Shown one piece after another: positions 51,670 through 60,441 of a stretch of 64,000 bases of DNA. The notes under the pieces were generated by a model. That model worked only from the letters and a program-made list of their open reading frames with translations. It made no database searches and was not told the DNA's origin. The DNA is from Verrucosispora sp. NA02020 (GTDB lineage Bacteria > Actinomycetota > Actinomycetes > Mycobacteriales > Micromonosporaceae), in contig NZ_CP054923.1 of NCBI RefSeq assembly GCF_013364215.1, positions 6,076,001 through 6,140,000 on the forward strand. Direction: 5' to 3'. The stretch's first letter is position 1. Each line of letters starts with the position of its first letter. The translations under genes were made by a program, and so were the position numbers.

Positions 51670-52485
51670 TCACACCTCCCGGCCGGTGGCAGCGGAACTC
51701 CGGGCCGTCGACGGCGCGGCCGAGAAGCCGCGCTCCGCGGCGTAGCCCTCAAGCAGCTTGCGCAGATTACGACGACCGCGGTGCAACCGCGACATCACGG
51801 TGCCGATCGGCGTACCCATGATGTCGGCGACCTCCTTGTAGGAGAACCCCTCGACGTCGGTCAGGTACACCGCCAGCCGGAACTCCTCCGGCAGCTGCTG
51901 GAGGGCCTCCTTGACGTCACTGTCGGGCAGCCGGTCGAGCGCCTCCGTCTCGGCGGAGCGCAACCCACTGGAGGTGTGCGACTCGGCCTCGGCGAGCTGC
52001 CAGTCGGTGATCTCGTCGGTGGGCGCCTGCACCGGCTGCCGCTGCCGCTTGCGGTAGGAGTTGATGTAGGTGTTGGTCAGGATCCGATACAGCCAGGCCT
52101 TCAGGTTCGTGCCCTGTTCGAACTGGTGGAAGGCCGCGTACGCCTTCAGGTAGGTCTCCTGGACCAGGTCCTCGGCATCCGCCGGGTTACGCGTCATTCG
52201 CAGGCCGGCCGCATAGAGCTGATCGACGAATGGCATCGCGTCCCGCTCGAACCGGGCCCTGCGCTCGTCCGTCTTCTCGGTGGTCAACCGCACATCCCCT
52301 CGGGTCGGATGCTTCCCCGCCGAGGATACGCGCACGGACCTCCCGGCAGATTCGGTTCCGACGGGTGTGCCCGTCGCCACCTCGGCCGGTGACACCGTCG
52401 CCGGCCAGTCCGGGCCCGCCAGCAGCTGCCGTAGCTGCCGCGCGTCCCGCTCGTCGCGTTCCCGGTTCCGGATCTCGGTCGGCAC
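51670..52485 (-). CDS. sigR: Thiol-oxidative-stress ECF sigma factor SigR (SigH) with N-terminal extension
   Basis: The long form has 271 aa. Region 2 has [34 protein letters not shown] and [19 protein letters not shown]; region 4 has [44 protein letters not shown]. It drives thioredoxin and related thiol-repair genes and is held by the adjacent RsrA. The first 64 residues form an extra acidic/basic extension before GTG 52293 (codon 65), comparable to the unstable long SigR form of Streptomyces. GTG 52485 has GGGGG 7 nt upstream; GTG 52293 has GAGGGG only 2 nt upstream. Residue and start choice therefore remain open. Confidence 0.94.
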   Translation of the reverse strand: MPTEIRNRERDERDARQLRQLLAGPDWPATVSPAEVATGTPVGTESAGRSVRVSSAGKHPTRGDVRLTTEKTDERRARFERDAMPFVDQLYAAGLRMTRNPADAEDLVQETYLKAYAAFHQFEQGTNLKAWLYRILTNTYINSYRKRQRQPVQAPTDEITDWQLAEAESHTSSGLRSAETEALDRLPDSDVKEALQQLPEEFRLAVYLTDVEGFSYKEVADIMGTPIGTVMSRLHRGRRNLRKLLEGYAAERGFSAAPSTARSSAATGREV

Positions 52486-52522
52486 CGGTCACCCCCTCGC
52501 ACAGTGGTCATCCGAGGGGTTC

Positions 52523-52549
52523 AACACCCACCGCAGGCCAGGGCATTCC
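52523..52549 (-). promoter_or_regulatory. SigR-type promoter upstream of sigR
   Basis: On the minus strand GGAAT (52549-52545), a 19-nt spacer and GTT (52525-52523) match the SigR consensus GGAAT-N18/19-GTT. Transcription would begin near 52516, about 30 nt before GTG 52485, giving a message for the long form and positive autoregulation. Confidence 0.7.
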
Positions 52550-52746
52550 GGATCCGACTCCCGATCCTGGTCCCGGCCGCGCGGATCACACGGCTGGGAC
52601 CAGGAAGGGCCTGGGAGCCCGGTGCGACCGCCCCGACCGGGCGGGCGACACCATGGGATGCAACGACCCGGCGCGGCCACCGGACACGGCGCGGGCCCCG
52701 ACCGGCACCGCGGCGGCCGCGTCCCGGCCGGGCGGACGACGGGCGG

Positions 52747-53361
52747 TCAGGACCGCACCCAGCCGTGTGCGCGCAGCCAGTCGATCACCAACGCCGCCGT
52801 GCCGGGTGGGTCGCCACGCAGGTCGTGGCGCTGGCCCGGGCGGACCACCACCTGCACGCCGGGGCCCGGCTCGGGCACCCCGAACGGGTCCCGGTCGCCG
52901 TTGACGACCAGTGTCGGCACCCCGCTGTCCAGCTCGGCGGCCCGGCTGCGTTCCGGGCGGCCGGGCGGATGCAGCGGGAAGGCGAGCGCGACCACCCCGG
53001 CGGCGCCGACGCCACGCGCCGTCCGGCAGGCCACCCGCGCGCCGCTGGAGCGACCTCCCACCAGCACCGGTACGCCCGGATGACGCCCCCGCAGCACGGT
53101 CGACACGGCGGTCCAGGCCGTGTCGAGGTGTCCGGCCGGAGCCGGAGCCCGCCGACCGGCGACCCGGTAGGGCTGTGTCACCCGGGCCACGACCAACCCG
53201 ACAGCCACCGCCGCGTCGCGTAGCGCGAGCAGGTCCGGTGCGTCGACACCGCCACCCGCCCCGTGCCCGAGCACCAGGAGCGCGCCGGCCGGGCCGGGCG
53301 GTCGGTCGGTGTCCACCCGCGCCGGGCCGTGCGGGGTCTCGATGAGGTCGTCGTGCGGCAC
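52747..53361 (-). CDS. Alpha/beta-hydrolase (KANL3/Tex30-like dienelactone-hydrolase fold)
   Basis: The protein has 204 aa. It has LLVLGHGAGGGVDAPDL (oxyanion region), a VLVGGRSSGARVACRTA nucleophile elbow (Ser in GGRSSG), VVALAFPLHPPGRPER, LVVNGDRDPFG (Asp) and RPGQRHDLRG (His). The layout matches small alpha/beta-hydrolases of the Tex30 group, whose substrates are unknown. CAGAAT (53373-53368, minus strand) ends 6 nt before GTG 53361, again suggesting a leaderless message. Confidence 0.85.
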   Translation of the reverse strand: MPHDDLIETPHGPARVDTDRPPGPAGALLVLGHGAGGGVDAPDLLALRDAAVAVGLVVARVTQPYRVAGRRAPAPAGHLDTAWTAVSTVLRGRHPGVPVLVGGRSSGARVACRTARGVGAAGVVALAFPLHPPGRPERSRAAELDSGVPTLVVNGDRDPFGVPEPGPGVQVVVRPGQRHDLRGDPPGTAALVIDWLRAHGWVRS

Positions 53362-53569
53362 GGCTCCATTCTGCGGGCCGCCCGCTCTGCGCCACCGGCG
53401 GTCACGCCGCCGCCCGCGCCACCGGCGGCCGGGCTGGCGTCCGGGCACCACCACCGCCGGTCGGTCCGCAGGTCGGCGTGCCTCGTTCCCGCCGACGCCA
53501 TCTGGCCGGCTCCGGGGCGGGACCGTCGCGTCCGACGACACGGCGTCCCGCTCCGGACCGGCTCATCGA

Positions 53570-53962
53570 TCAGCTCAGCGGCACCAGGGTGAGCAGTCGA
53601 TCACGCACCGGCGGACCCGCCTCGCTGGCGGCGTCCGGATCGGGTTGGACCTCGTCACGCCAGGCCACCAACATCGCCCGCCGCTCGCGGGGTGTGGTGC
53701 CACCCCACACGCCGTGGCAGTCGCCCACTTCCAGCGCCCAGGCGAGACAGGAACCCTGCACGTCACAGCTGTTGCAGAGTGCCACCGCCGCGTCGGCCGG
53801 CTCGTTCGGTGCCGGAAAGAACGTCTCCGGATCGACGCTCTGGCATGTCCCCCTGGTACGCCAGGCTTCGTCTTGTCGCCGCTCGTGCAGCGCCCTCAAC
53901 AGTCGTGGATCACGCCGTGCGGCGGCCACCTCGTGCGGACGGGGCATACGCGCCCGTGTCAT
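53570..53962 (-). CDS. WhiB-family regulator (second WhiB of the window)
   Basis: The protein has 130 aa. Cluster cysteines appear in GTCQSVDPETFFP, ALCNSCDVQGSCLAW and the G[VI]WGG turn is CHGVWGGTTPRERR. An about 40-residue Arg-rich N-terminal extension and an acidic C-terminal tail (DPDAASEAG...) distinguish it from WhiB1. I cannot place it in a named Wbl subgroup. Start ATG 53962 has GGAGG 7 nt upstream. The 196-bp divergent region contains TCGTTC-N9-GAACGA (54003-54023), a possible operator. Confidence 0.88.
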   Translation of the reverse strand: MTRARMPRPHEVAAARRDPRLLRALHERRQDEAWRTRGTCQSVDPETFFPAPNEPADAAVALCNSCDVQGSCLAWALEVGDCHGVWGGTTPRERRAMLVAWRDEVQPDPDAASEAGPPVRDRLLTLVPLS

Positions 53963-54002
53963 CCACCCACCTCCCCCGTGGGACCAGCAATATCGATGAG
54001 CA

Positions 54003-54023
54003 TCGTTCACAGGACGCGAACGA
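54003..54023. promoter_or_regulatory. Inverted repeat upstream of the second whiB
   Basis: TCGTTC and GAACGA are separated by 9 nt, 41 bp before the WhiB start on the minus strand. It is not a LexA box and no cognate regulator is known. Confidence 0.3.
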
Positions 54024-54158
54024 CACCCACCACCGGCGCTGTGTTCTATCGCATTTACTGGCACGGGGACAAGTGTCTGCCGGGAAGTTGCCAGAAAGAG
54101 CCCTGCACCTTTCACCCGCAACTGCGGCAAATCACTCCCGACAATATGCGGGGTGCAA

Positions 54159-54869
54159 TCAGAACAGGGTCGCCTCTTCCGGGCCGGCCGGGGACGACAG
54201 TGGCACCCGGGCGGTCAACCGGGGACCGTCGTTGCGGACGTCGCCGACCGCCGGCCCCACCGGGCGCACCTCCAGCCCGGCCAGCCACTCCGGTGCCGGC
54301 GGGACCAGCAGCTCCGCCGGCTCACCTCCCCCGCCCAGCCAGGTCGCCCACCGCTCCGGCGGCAGCAGCAACGGCATCCGGTCGTGCACCTCGGCCAGCT
54401 CACCCAGGGCGCCGGTGGTCACCACGCTGCACGTCATCAGCGGGTCGTCGGGGCCGCCCCAGACCGACCAGATGCCCGCGAAGGCGAGCACCGACCCGTC
54501 GCGTGGGGTCAGATAGAACGCCTGCTTGGTGCCGTCCGGTCGACGGACCCACTCGTACCAGCCGTCGGCCGGGACCAGGGCCCGACGGCGGGCGAAGGAC
54601 GGCGCGTACGCCCGGCTGGTGGCGACCGTCTCGGCGCGAGCGTTGATCATGCGTGCGGCGCCGGCGGGCGACCGGGACCACGGCGGCACCAGCCCCCAGC
54701 GGGCCAGACAGAGCACCCGGTGCCCCTCGGAGCTGACCCGCACCAGCGGCACCGGATCGGTCGGCGCCACGTTGTAGTCGACCGCCAGGTCGCCACCGGT
54801 CTCGTCGGCGGACTCGAACAGCCCGCTCAGGTCACCGGAGCTCCGGGTCGTGGCGTACCTCCCGCACAT
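54159..54869 (-). CDS. SRAP-domain (YedK/HMCES) abasic-site protein
   Basis: The protein has 236 aa. It begins MCGRYATT, where the mature Cys2 is the nucleophile that forms a DNA-protein crosslink with abasic sites. Further hallmarks are YNVAPTDPVPLV, LARWGLVPPWS, MINARAETVATSRAYAPSF, RALVPADGWYEW and DRMPLLLP. It protects single-stranded DNA with abasic sites. Starting at ATG 54869 places Cys at position 2 as the chemistry needs, rather than at ATG 54878. TAGCGT (54882-54877, minus strand) ends 7 nt upstream, a leaderless arrangement. Confidence 0.94.
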   Translation of the reverse strand: MCGRYATTRSSGDLSGLFESADETGGDLAVDYNVAPTDPVPLVRVSSEGHRVLCLARWGLVPPWSRSPAGAARMINARAETVATSRAYAPSFARRRALVPADGWYEWVRRPDGTKQAFYLTPRDGSVLAFAGIWSVWGGPDDPLMTCSVVTTGALGELAEVHDRMPLLLPPERWATWLGGGGEPAELLVPPAPEWLAGLEVRPVGPAVGDVRNDGPRLTARVPLSSPAGPEEATLF

Positions 54870-54958
54870 GTCCGACACGCTAGCGCGCCACCGGCCGGGC
54901 GGCTGTCCCGTTCATCGGGAGTGGGAAACGGCGAGGTCCGCCGACGCCCGGCACACGG

Positions 54959-54972
54959 CAGAATGGGAACCG
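54959..54972 (+). promoter_or_regulatory. Leaderless-type -10 (CAGAAT) of aroA
   Basis: CAGAAT (54959-54964) is followed by 7 nt and GTG 54972. The same hexamer and spacing precede other genes of this window. Confidence 0.5.
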
Positions 54973-56273
54973 TGGGGAACCTGACCGCGACCCGGCCGCT
55001 ACAGCCGTGGACCGCCCCGACGGCCAGCGATCCGGTGTCGGCGTCGCTACGCCTGCCCGGGTCCAAGTCGATGACCAACCGGGCCCTGGTGCTCAGCGCG
55101 CTGGCCACCGGCCCCTCGACACTGGCCGCGCCGCTGCGCGCCCGCGACACCGAGTTGATGGCCGGTGGGCTGCGGGCGATGGGCGCGCACGTGTCGATCG
55201 CCGACGACGAGCGCTGGTTGGTCCGGCCGCACCCGCTGGTCGGCCCGGCCCACGTCGACGTCGGCCTGGCCGGCACGATCATGCGGTTCGTACCGCCGGT
55301 CGCCGGGCTTGCCGACGGCCGGGTCACCTTCGACGGCGACCCGCACGCCCGCACCCGGCCGTTGGGCCCGCTGATCGAGGCGCTGCGCTCGCTCGGCGTC
55401 CGCATCGACACCACCGGTCCGGGCAGCCTGCCGCTGGCCGTCCTCGGCACCGGGCGGGTGACCGGCGGCGAGGTGGTGATCGACGCCTCCGCCTCCAGCC
55501 AACTCGTCTCCGGCCTGCTGCTGGCGGCCCCGCGCTTCGACCGGGGCCTGGTGGTACGCCACGTCGGCCCGCCGGTGCCCTCCGCGCCCCACCTGCGGAT
55601 GACCGTGCAGATGCTGCGCTCGGCCGGCGCGGCCGTGGACGACAGCACGCCGGACGTGTGGGTGGTCGAACCGGGCCCGTTGACCGGGCGCGGCTGGCAG
55701 ATCGAGCCCGACCTCTCCGGCGCGGTGCCGTTCTTCGCCGCCGCGCTGGTCACCGGCGGCGAGGTGACGCTCCAGGGCTGGCCGGGCAGCAGCGCACAGC
55801 CGGTGGAGCGGCTCCGCTCGCTGTTGCAGCAGATGGGCGCGGAGGTCGCGCTCACCACCGAGGGGCTCACCGTACGCGGCACCGGGACGGTCCACGGGCT
55901 GCGCGCCGACCTCTCGGACGTCAGCGAGCTGACCCCGGCCCTGACCGCGCTGGCGATGCTGGCCGACTCCCCCTCGGTGTTCACCGGCGTCGAGCACATC
56001 CGGGGGCACGAGACCGACCGGCTGGCCGCGTTGGCGCGGGAGTTCGCCGCGCTGGGTGCGGACGTCACCGAGGCGTCCGACGGGTTGGAGATCCGCCCCC
56101 GACCGCTGCGGGGTGGCGTGTTCCACACCTACGATGACCACCGGATGGCGCACGCCGCGGCGATCACCGGCCTGGCCGTCCCCGGCATCGAGTTGAACGA
56201 CGTGGCGTGCACCTCGAAGACCATGCCCGAGTTTCCGGCACTATGGTCGGCGATGGTGACCGGCAAGAGCTGA
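54972..56273 (+). CDS. aroA: 3-phosphoshikimate 1-carboxyvinyltransferase (EPSP synthase)
   Basis: The protein has 433 aa. It has LPGSKSMTNRALVLSALATG (PEP/S3P site), VGLAGTIMRFVPPVAG, FDGDPHARTRPLGPLIEALRSLG, a VVIDASASSQLVSGLLLAAP block, and DDHRMAHAAAITGL with the TSKTMPEF end. It condenses shikimate-3-phosphate with PEP in the shikimate pathway. GTG 54972 fits the leaderless -10; ATG 54963 is three codons longer. The 3' end overlaps the first codons of the rsgA frame (ATG 56243), so the pair are likely co-transcribed. Confidence 0.97.
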   Translation: MGNLTATRPLQPWTAPTASDPVSASLRLPGSKSMTNRALVLSALATGPSTLAAPLRARDTELMAGGLRAMGAHVSIADDERWLVRPHPLVGPAHVDVGLAGTIMRFVPPVAGLADGRVTFDGDPHARTRPLGPLIEALRSLGVRIDTTGPGSLPLAVLGTGRVTGGEVVIDASASSQLVSGLLLAAPRFDRGLVVRHVGPPVPSAPHLRMTVQMLRSAGAAVDDSTPDVWVVEPGPLTGRGWQIEPDLSGAVPFFAAALVTGGEVTLQGWPGSSAQPVERLRSLLQQMGAEVALTTEGLTVRGTGTVHGLRADLSDVSELTPALTALAMLADSPSVFTGVEHIRGHETDRLAALAREFAALGADVTEASDGLEIRPRPLRGGVFHTYDDHRMAHAAAITGLAVPGIELNDVACTSKTMPEFPALWSAMVTGKS

Positions 56274-57367
56274 CCGACGACGGAGGGGCGGACCTGGCGA
56301 CCAAGCGACGCGAGTACGACGAGGACGACGTCCGGGTCCGGCCCGGCAAGTCCTCGCGTCCGCGTACCCGCACCCGCCCCCGGCACTCCGACGCCCGGGA
56401 CGGCTTCGTCTTCGCGGTGGACCGGGGACGCTACACCTGCGTGCTGACCGGAGCCGGGCCCGACGACCCCACCGTCACCGCGATGCGCGCCCGCGAGCTG
56501 GGCCGCAAGTCGGTGGTGGTCGGAGACCGGGTGGCCCTGGTCGGGGACACCTCCGGCGCGGCCGGGGCGCTGGCCCGCATCGTCCGGATCGCCCCCCGCC
56601 ACTCGGTGCTGCGGCGGACCGCCGAGGACGACGCCAGCACCGCCGAGGGGCGGCTGGAACGGGTGGTCGTCGCCAACGCCGACCAGCTCGTGATCGTCAG
56701 TGCGCTGGCCGACCCGCCGCCGCGTACCGGATTCATCGACCGCTGCCTGGTGGCGGCCTACGACGCGGACATCGAGCCGCTGCTCTGCCTGACCAAGGCC
56801 GACCTGGCCGGGCCCGAGGCGGTGCTCGACTACTACACCGAGCTCGAACTGCCGTACGTGCTGATCCGGCCGGACTCGCCGCTGGACGCCCTCCGCAGCC
56901 TGCTCGCCGGCCGGGTGTCGGTGCTCGTCGGGCACTCCGGGGTGGGCAAGTCGACGCTGGTCAACCGGCTGGTCCCGGAGGCCGACCGGGCGGTCGGCAC
57001 GGTCAGCGCGATCGGCCGGGGGCGACACACCTCGACCAGCGCGGTGGCGTTGCGGCTGCCTGCCCTGCCGGGCGCCGCGGACGCCCCGGGCTGGATCGTG
57101 GACACGCCGGGCGTCCGCAGTTTCGGGCTGGCACACGTCTCGGCCGAGAGCCTGCTGCACGGCTTCCCCGACCTCGTCGAGGCCACCGCCGACTGTCCGG
57201 CCAACTGCCCGCACACCGCCGACGAGGCCGACTGCACGCTGGACGCCTGGGTGGCGCAGGGGCGGGCGGATCCGCGCCGGCTGGCCTCGTACCGCCGCTT
57301 GCTGGCCTCCCGCTCCGGCGACCTGGAGCCACGCGGCGAGGTCGAGCCGCGCGGGCACCCGGAGTGA
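56243..57367 (+). CDS. rsgA: Ribosome-assembly GTPase RsgA
   Basis: The protein has 374 aa from ATG 56243. A charged N-terminal tail (ATKRREYDEDDVRVRPGKSSRPRTR...) precedes an OB domain (VDRGRYTCVLTG), the circularly permuted GTPase with G4 CLTKADL, G1 GHSGVGKSTL and G3 DTPGVRS, and a zinc knot with the pattern C-x4-C-x-H-x5-C near the end (DCPANCPHTADEADC). It matures the 30S subunit. ATG 56243 lies within aroA and lacks a Shine-Dalgarno. CTG 56294, preceded by GGAGGGG at 5 nt, is an attractive non-canonical start, giving a protein starting with ATKRREY. Confidence 0.95.
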   Translation: MVGDGDRQELTDDGGADLATKRREYDEDDVRVRPGKSSRPRTRTRPRHSDARDGFVFAVDRGRYTCVLTGAGPDDPTVTAMRARELGRKSVVVGDRVALVGDTSGAAGALARIVRIAPRHSVLRRTAEDDASTAEGRLERVVVANADQLVIVSALADPPPRTGFIDRCLVAAYDADIEPLLCLTKADLAGPEAVLDYYTELELPYVLIRPDSPLDALRSLLAGRVSVLVGHSGVGKSTLVNRLVPEADRAVGTVSAIGRGRHTSTSAVALRLPALPGAADAPGWIVDTPGVRSFGLAHVSAESLLHGFPDLVEATADCPANCPHTADEADCTLDAWVAQGRADPRRLASYRRLLASRSGDLEPRGEVEPRGHPE

Positions 57368-57418
57368 GCCGCGCCCAGGTCACGACGGCCCGGCGGGACC
57401 GGCCGCGACCGGCCTCGC

Positions 57419-57432
57419 TACCGTGTCCGGCA
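57419..57432 (+). promoter_or_regulatory. Leaderless-type -10 (TACCGT) of hisN
   Basis: TACCGT (57419-57424) then 7 nt then ATG 57432; no Shine-Dalgarno is visible. Confidence 0.5.
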
Positions 57433-58235
57433 TGACCGGGTACGCCGACGATCTCGCTCTCGCCCACCGGCTCGCCGACGCCGCCGACGCCATCTCGGCG
57501 GCCCGGTTCCGCGCGCTCGACCTGCGGGTGGAGGCGAAGCCCGACCTCACCCCCGTCTCCGACGCGGACACCGCCGTGGAGCGCGCGATCCGGTCGCTGC
57601 TGACCGCGCACCGGCCGGACGACGGGCTGCTCGGCGAGGAGTACGGCGCGTCGCCGGCCGCCGGCACCCGGCAGTGGGTGGTGGACCCGATCGACGGCAC
57701 CAAGAACTTCGTCCGGGGAGTGCCCGTCTGGGCCACCCTGATCGCCTTGCTGGAGGACGGCCGACCCGTCGCCGGGCTGGTCTCCGCACCGGCCCTGGGC
57801 CGCCGCTGGTGGGCGGCGACCGGCACCGGTGCGTACGCAGGCCCGGACGCCGCCTCGGGCGAACCGATCCGGGTCTCCGCCGTCGCGGAGCTGGCCGACG
57901 CGAGCTTCTGCTACTCCTCCCTCAGCGGCTGGGAGGAGGCCGGTCGGTTGGCGCCGATGCTCCAACTGATGCGGGACACCTGGCGCAGTCGCGCCTACGG
58001 CGACTTCTACGGTTACATGCTGCTGGCCGAGGGCGCACTGGACGTCATGGTCGAACCCGAGCTGTCGCTCTGGGACGTGGCCGCATTGGTACCCATCGTG
58101 ACCGAGGCGGGGGGTACCTTCACCGATCTGGCCGGTCGACCGGCCCCCGCCGGAGGCGAAAACAGCGCGGTGGCCAGCAACGGAATACTGCACGCCGAAC
58201 TCCTCGACAGGCTCGGTCGGCCCGCCGCGCACTGA
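57432..58235 (+). CDS. hisN: Histidinol-phosphatase of the inositol-monophosphatase family
   Basis: The protein has 267 aa. It carries the metal-binding motifs of the IMPase fold: LTPVSDADTAVERAI, LLGEEYG, VVDPIDGTKNFVRGVP (DPIDGT), and LWDVAALVPIVTEAGG (WDxAA). Actinobacterial HisN proteins of this family dephosphorylate histidinol-phosphate. The gene order aroA-rsgA-hisN supports the call over a generic inositol phosphatase. It starts at a leaderless ATG 57432. Confidence 0.9.
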   Translation: MTGYADDLALAHRLADAADAISAARFRALDLRVEAKPDLTPVSDADTAVERAIRSLLTAHRPDDGLLGEEYGASPAAGTRQWVVDPIDGTKNFVRGVPVWATLIALLEDGRPVAGLVSAPALGRRWWAATGTGAYAGPDAASGEPIRVSAVAELADASFCYSSLSGWEEAGRLAPMLQLMRDTWRSRAYGDFYGYMLLAEGALDVMVEPELSLWDVAALVPIVTEAGGTFTDLAGRPAPAGGENSAVASNGILHAELLDRLGRPAAH

Positions 58236-58261
58236 CGTCCGGTTACCTCTATCCTCGCCAG

Positions 58262-59284
58262 GTGGCTACCTCGGGTTGGTGTTTTCTCGCGGCGATGATC
58301 GTCGCGTACGGCGTTGCCAACCTGTTGCAGTCGGTCGCCGCAGCGCGCACCACAGTGCAGCACACCTTCGATCCCGGTCTGCTGCTGCGCCTGGCCGGAC
58401 ACCGCGCCTACCTGATCGGCCTGGTCTGCCAGGTGGGCGGCTTCGTGCTGGCCTTCCTGGCCCGCCGCGACCTGCCGCTGTTCCTGGTGCAGGCCAGCGT
58501 GGCGGCCGGGCTCGGGGTCACCGCGATCCTCGGTGTCCTGGTGCTGAAATGGCGGCTGCCGGTGGCCGAGGTGGTGCTGCTGCTCCTGCTCTTCGCCGGG
58601 ATCACCGCGTTGGTGCTCGCCGCCCAGCCGGCACAGTCCAAGCCCCTCGGCACCGCCGGGATGATCGCCCTGCTGGTGACGCTCGGTGTGATCGCGGTGC
58701 TGGGTTTCTTCGCGGTCCGGCTACGCGGCGCTCCCGGCTCGGTGGCGCTCGGCTCGCTGGCCGGGCTGGCCTTCTCCGCCGCCGCGATCGCCGCCCGCCC
58801 GTTGGCCTCCGCACCGACCTGGGACGCGTTCCTCGCCGACCCGCTGCTCTACGTGCTGGTCGGGCACTCCGTGGTCGGGCAGCTGCTGCTCGGCCTGGCG
58901 ATGCAGCGCGGCTCCACCACGGCGGCGGTGGCCGCGATGGACGCCGCCGGGGCGGTCCCCGCCGCGATCGTCGGGCTACTGCTGCTCAACGACAAGATCT
59001 GGCCCGGCCGGGAGTGGCTGGCCGGAGTCGGTTTCCTGGTCACCCTCGCCTCGGTCATCGGCCTCACCCGGTACGCCGAGCCGCAGCACCACCACGCCGT
59101 CGCTCAGGAGACCTCGCGGGCGGTCGTCGCCGGCAAGCCGCTGATCGGGCCGCAGCCGAGCCGGGCACGCCCGGGCGGCACGGACGGGCCGATGCCGCAT
59201 CCCGCCGCCCAGCTCTCCCCGACCGGCTCCGGTCTGGCTCAGGCCGCCTCGACGGGCCTGCGCCGGCCGACCACCCGCTCGTAG
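58262..59284 (+). CDS. DMT-type membrane transporter-like protein (DUF/EamA-like)
   Basis: The protein has 340 aa with nine to ten membrane helices in residues 1-280 (for example FLAAMIVAYGVANLLQSVAA and LIGLVCQVGGFVLAFLA) and a 60-residue polar C-terminal tail. The EamA/DMT-like architecture suggests a small-molecule exporter, but no substrate motif is visible. TATCCT (58250-58255) ends 6 nt before GTG 58262, again leaderless. Its last 46 bp overlap the 3' end of the convergent glycosyltransferase gene on the other strand. Confidence 0.75.
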   Translation: MATSGWCFLAAMIVAYGVANLLQSVAAARTTVQHTFDPGLLLRLAGHRAYLIGLVCQVGGFVLAFLARRDLPLFLVQASVAAGLGVTAILGVLVLKWRLPVAEVVLLLLLFAGITALVLAAQPAQSKPLGTAGMIALLVTLGVIAVLGFFAVRLRGAPGSVALGSLAGLAFSAAAIAARPLASAPTWDAFLADPLLYVLVGHSVVGQLLLGLAMQRGSTTAAVAAMDAAGAVPAAIVGLLLLNDKIWPGREWLAGVGFLVTLASVIGLTRYAEPQHHHAVAQETSRAVVAGKPLIGPQPSRARPGGTDGPMPHPAAQLSPTGSGLAQAASTGLRRPTTRS

Positions 59285-60441
59285 AGCCGTTCCAGGGCGG
59301 AGGCGGTCCGCTCCCAGGTGTAGCTGCACCGGACCCGGTCCACCGCCGCGTGCCCGTACGCGAACCGGCCCGCGTTGTCGGTGAGCACCCGACGCAGCGT
59401 CATCCCCAGCGTCCGGACGTCGCCCGGCGACACCAGCTTGCCGGTCACCTCGTCCACCACCGCGTCGGCGATGCCGCCCATCGCGTAGCCGACCACCGGC
59501 ACCCCGCAGGCCATCGCCTCCAGCGACACCCGTCCGGCCGACGAGTAGTGCGGGGTGCAGGCGACCACGTCGGCCGAGCGGTACCAGGTGGCCATCTGCT
59601 CGTGCGGCACGGCGCCCACCAGGTGCACCTGCTCCCCGACGCCGATCCGCTCGGCCAGTTCCCGCAGCCGACGGGCCTCGGTGTGCTGGGCCAGCCCCTC
59701 GGCCGGCGGACCACCGGCGATCACCAGTTCCGCGTCGCCGACCAGGCGCATCGCGCGGATCAGGTCGTCCTGCCCGTGGCCTGGGGAGAGCCCGCCGACG
59801 GAGAGGATCCGGGAACGCTGGTCCCGGGGTGCCGCCTCGCCGTCGGGCTGAAACCGGTCGATGTCCACTCCGGTCGGCACCATCGCCACCGAGCTGCGTT
59901 GCAGACCCATCCGGGTCAGCTCGTCGACCTCGTCGTTGCACTGGGCGACGGCCATGTCCACCGCCCGGGTCAGCGCCCGTTCAAGCGGGATGCGGGTGCC
60001 CGGCCCGTCGTACTGCGAACCGAGGTGGCGGAGCTGCTCCATGCCGAGAGAGTGGAACGTCTGCACCACCGGGATGTCGGTCTCCCGGACCGCCTGCGCG
60101 GCGGCGAGTCCACCGACCCAGTAGTGGCCGTGCACGACCTCCGGCGTCCAGTCGCCGGACCACCGGTCGGCCAGCCACTGGCCGAACGCCGGCACGTACG
60201 GCACCAGCTCGGCGGTGGGGATCGGGGTGATCGGACCCACCGGGGCCCGTTCCATCCGGTACCCGTCGACGAGGTCGCTCTCGGCGACCTCCGGATCGTC
60301 CCGTCGGGTGTAGACCCGGACGTCGTGGCCTCTCCCCGCCAGTTCGGCGGCGACCCGTGCGATGTGCTGGTAGGTGCCGACGACGTTACCGTCGCCGGAC
60401 GGCGGCGAAGCGGCGTGGGCGCAGACGAGGCCGACGCGCAT
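59239..60441 (-). CDS. Glycosyltransferase family 4 protein
   Basis: The protein has 400 aa. It opens MRVGLVCAHAASPPSGDGNVVGTYQHIARVAAELAGRGHDVRVYTRRDD, has VVHGHYWVGGLAA and VVQTFHSLGMEQ, VPTGVDIDRFQP, ILSVGGLSPGHGQDDLIRAM, and SSAGRVSLEAMACGVPVVG, with the EX7E-type glutamates. The N-terminal half resembles MshA-type glycosyltransferases. ATG 60441 has GGAGGTGACC immediately upstream, one of the strongest start signals in the window. The donor and acceptor are unknown. Confidence 0.9.
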   Translation of the reverse strand: MRVGLVCAHAASPPSGDGNVVGTYQHIARVAAELAGRGHDVRVYTRRDDPEVAESDLVDGYRMERAPVGPITPIPTAELVPYVPAFGQWLADRWSGDWTPEVVHGHYWVGGLAAAQAVRETDIPVVQTFHSLGMEQLRHLGSQYDGPGTRIPLERALTRAVDMAVAQCNDEVDELTRMGLQRSSVAMVPTGVDIDRFQPDGEAAPRDQRSRILSVGGLSPGHGQDDLIRAMRLVGDAELVIAGGPPAEGLAQHTEARRLRELAERIGVGEQVHLVGAVPHEQMATWYRSADVVACTPHYSSAGRVSLEAMACGVPVVGYAMGGIADAVVDEVTGKLVSPGDVRTLGMTLRRVLTDNAGRFAYGHAAVDRVRCSYTWERTASALERLYERVVGRRRPVEAA

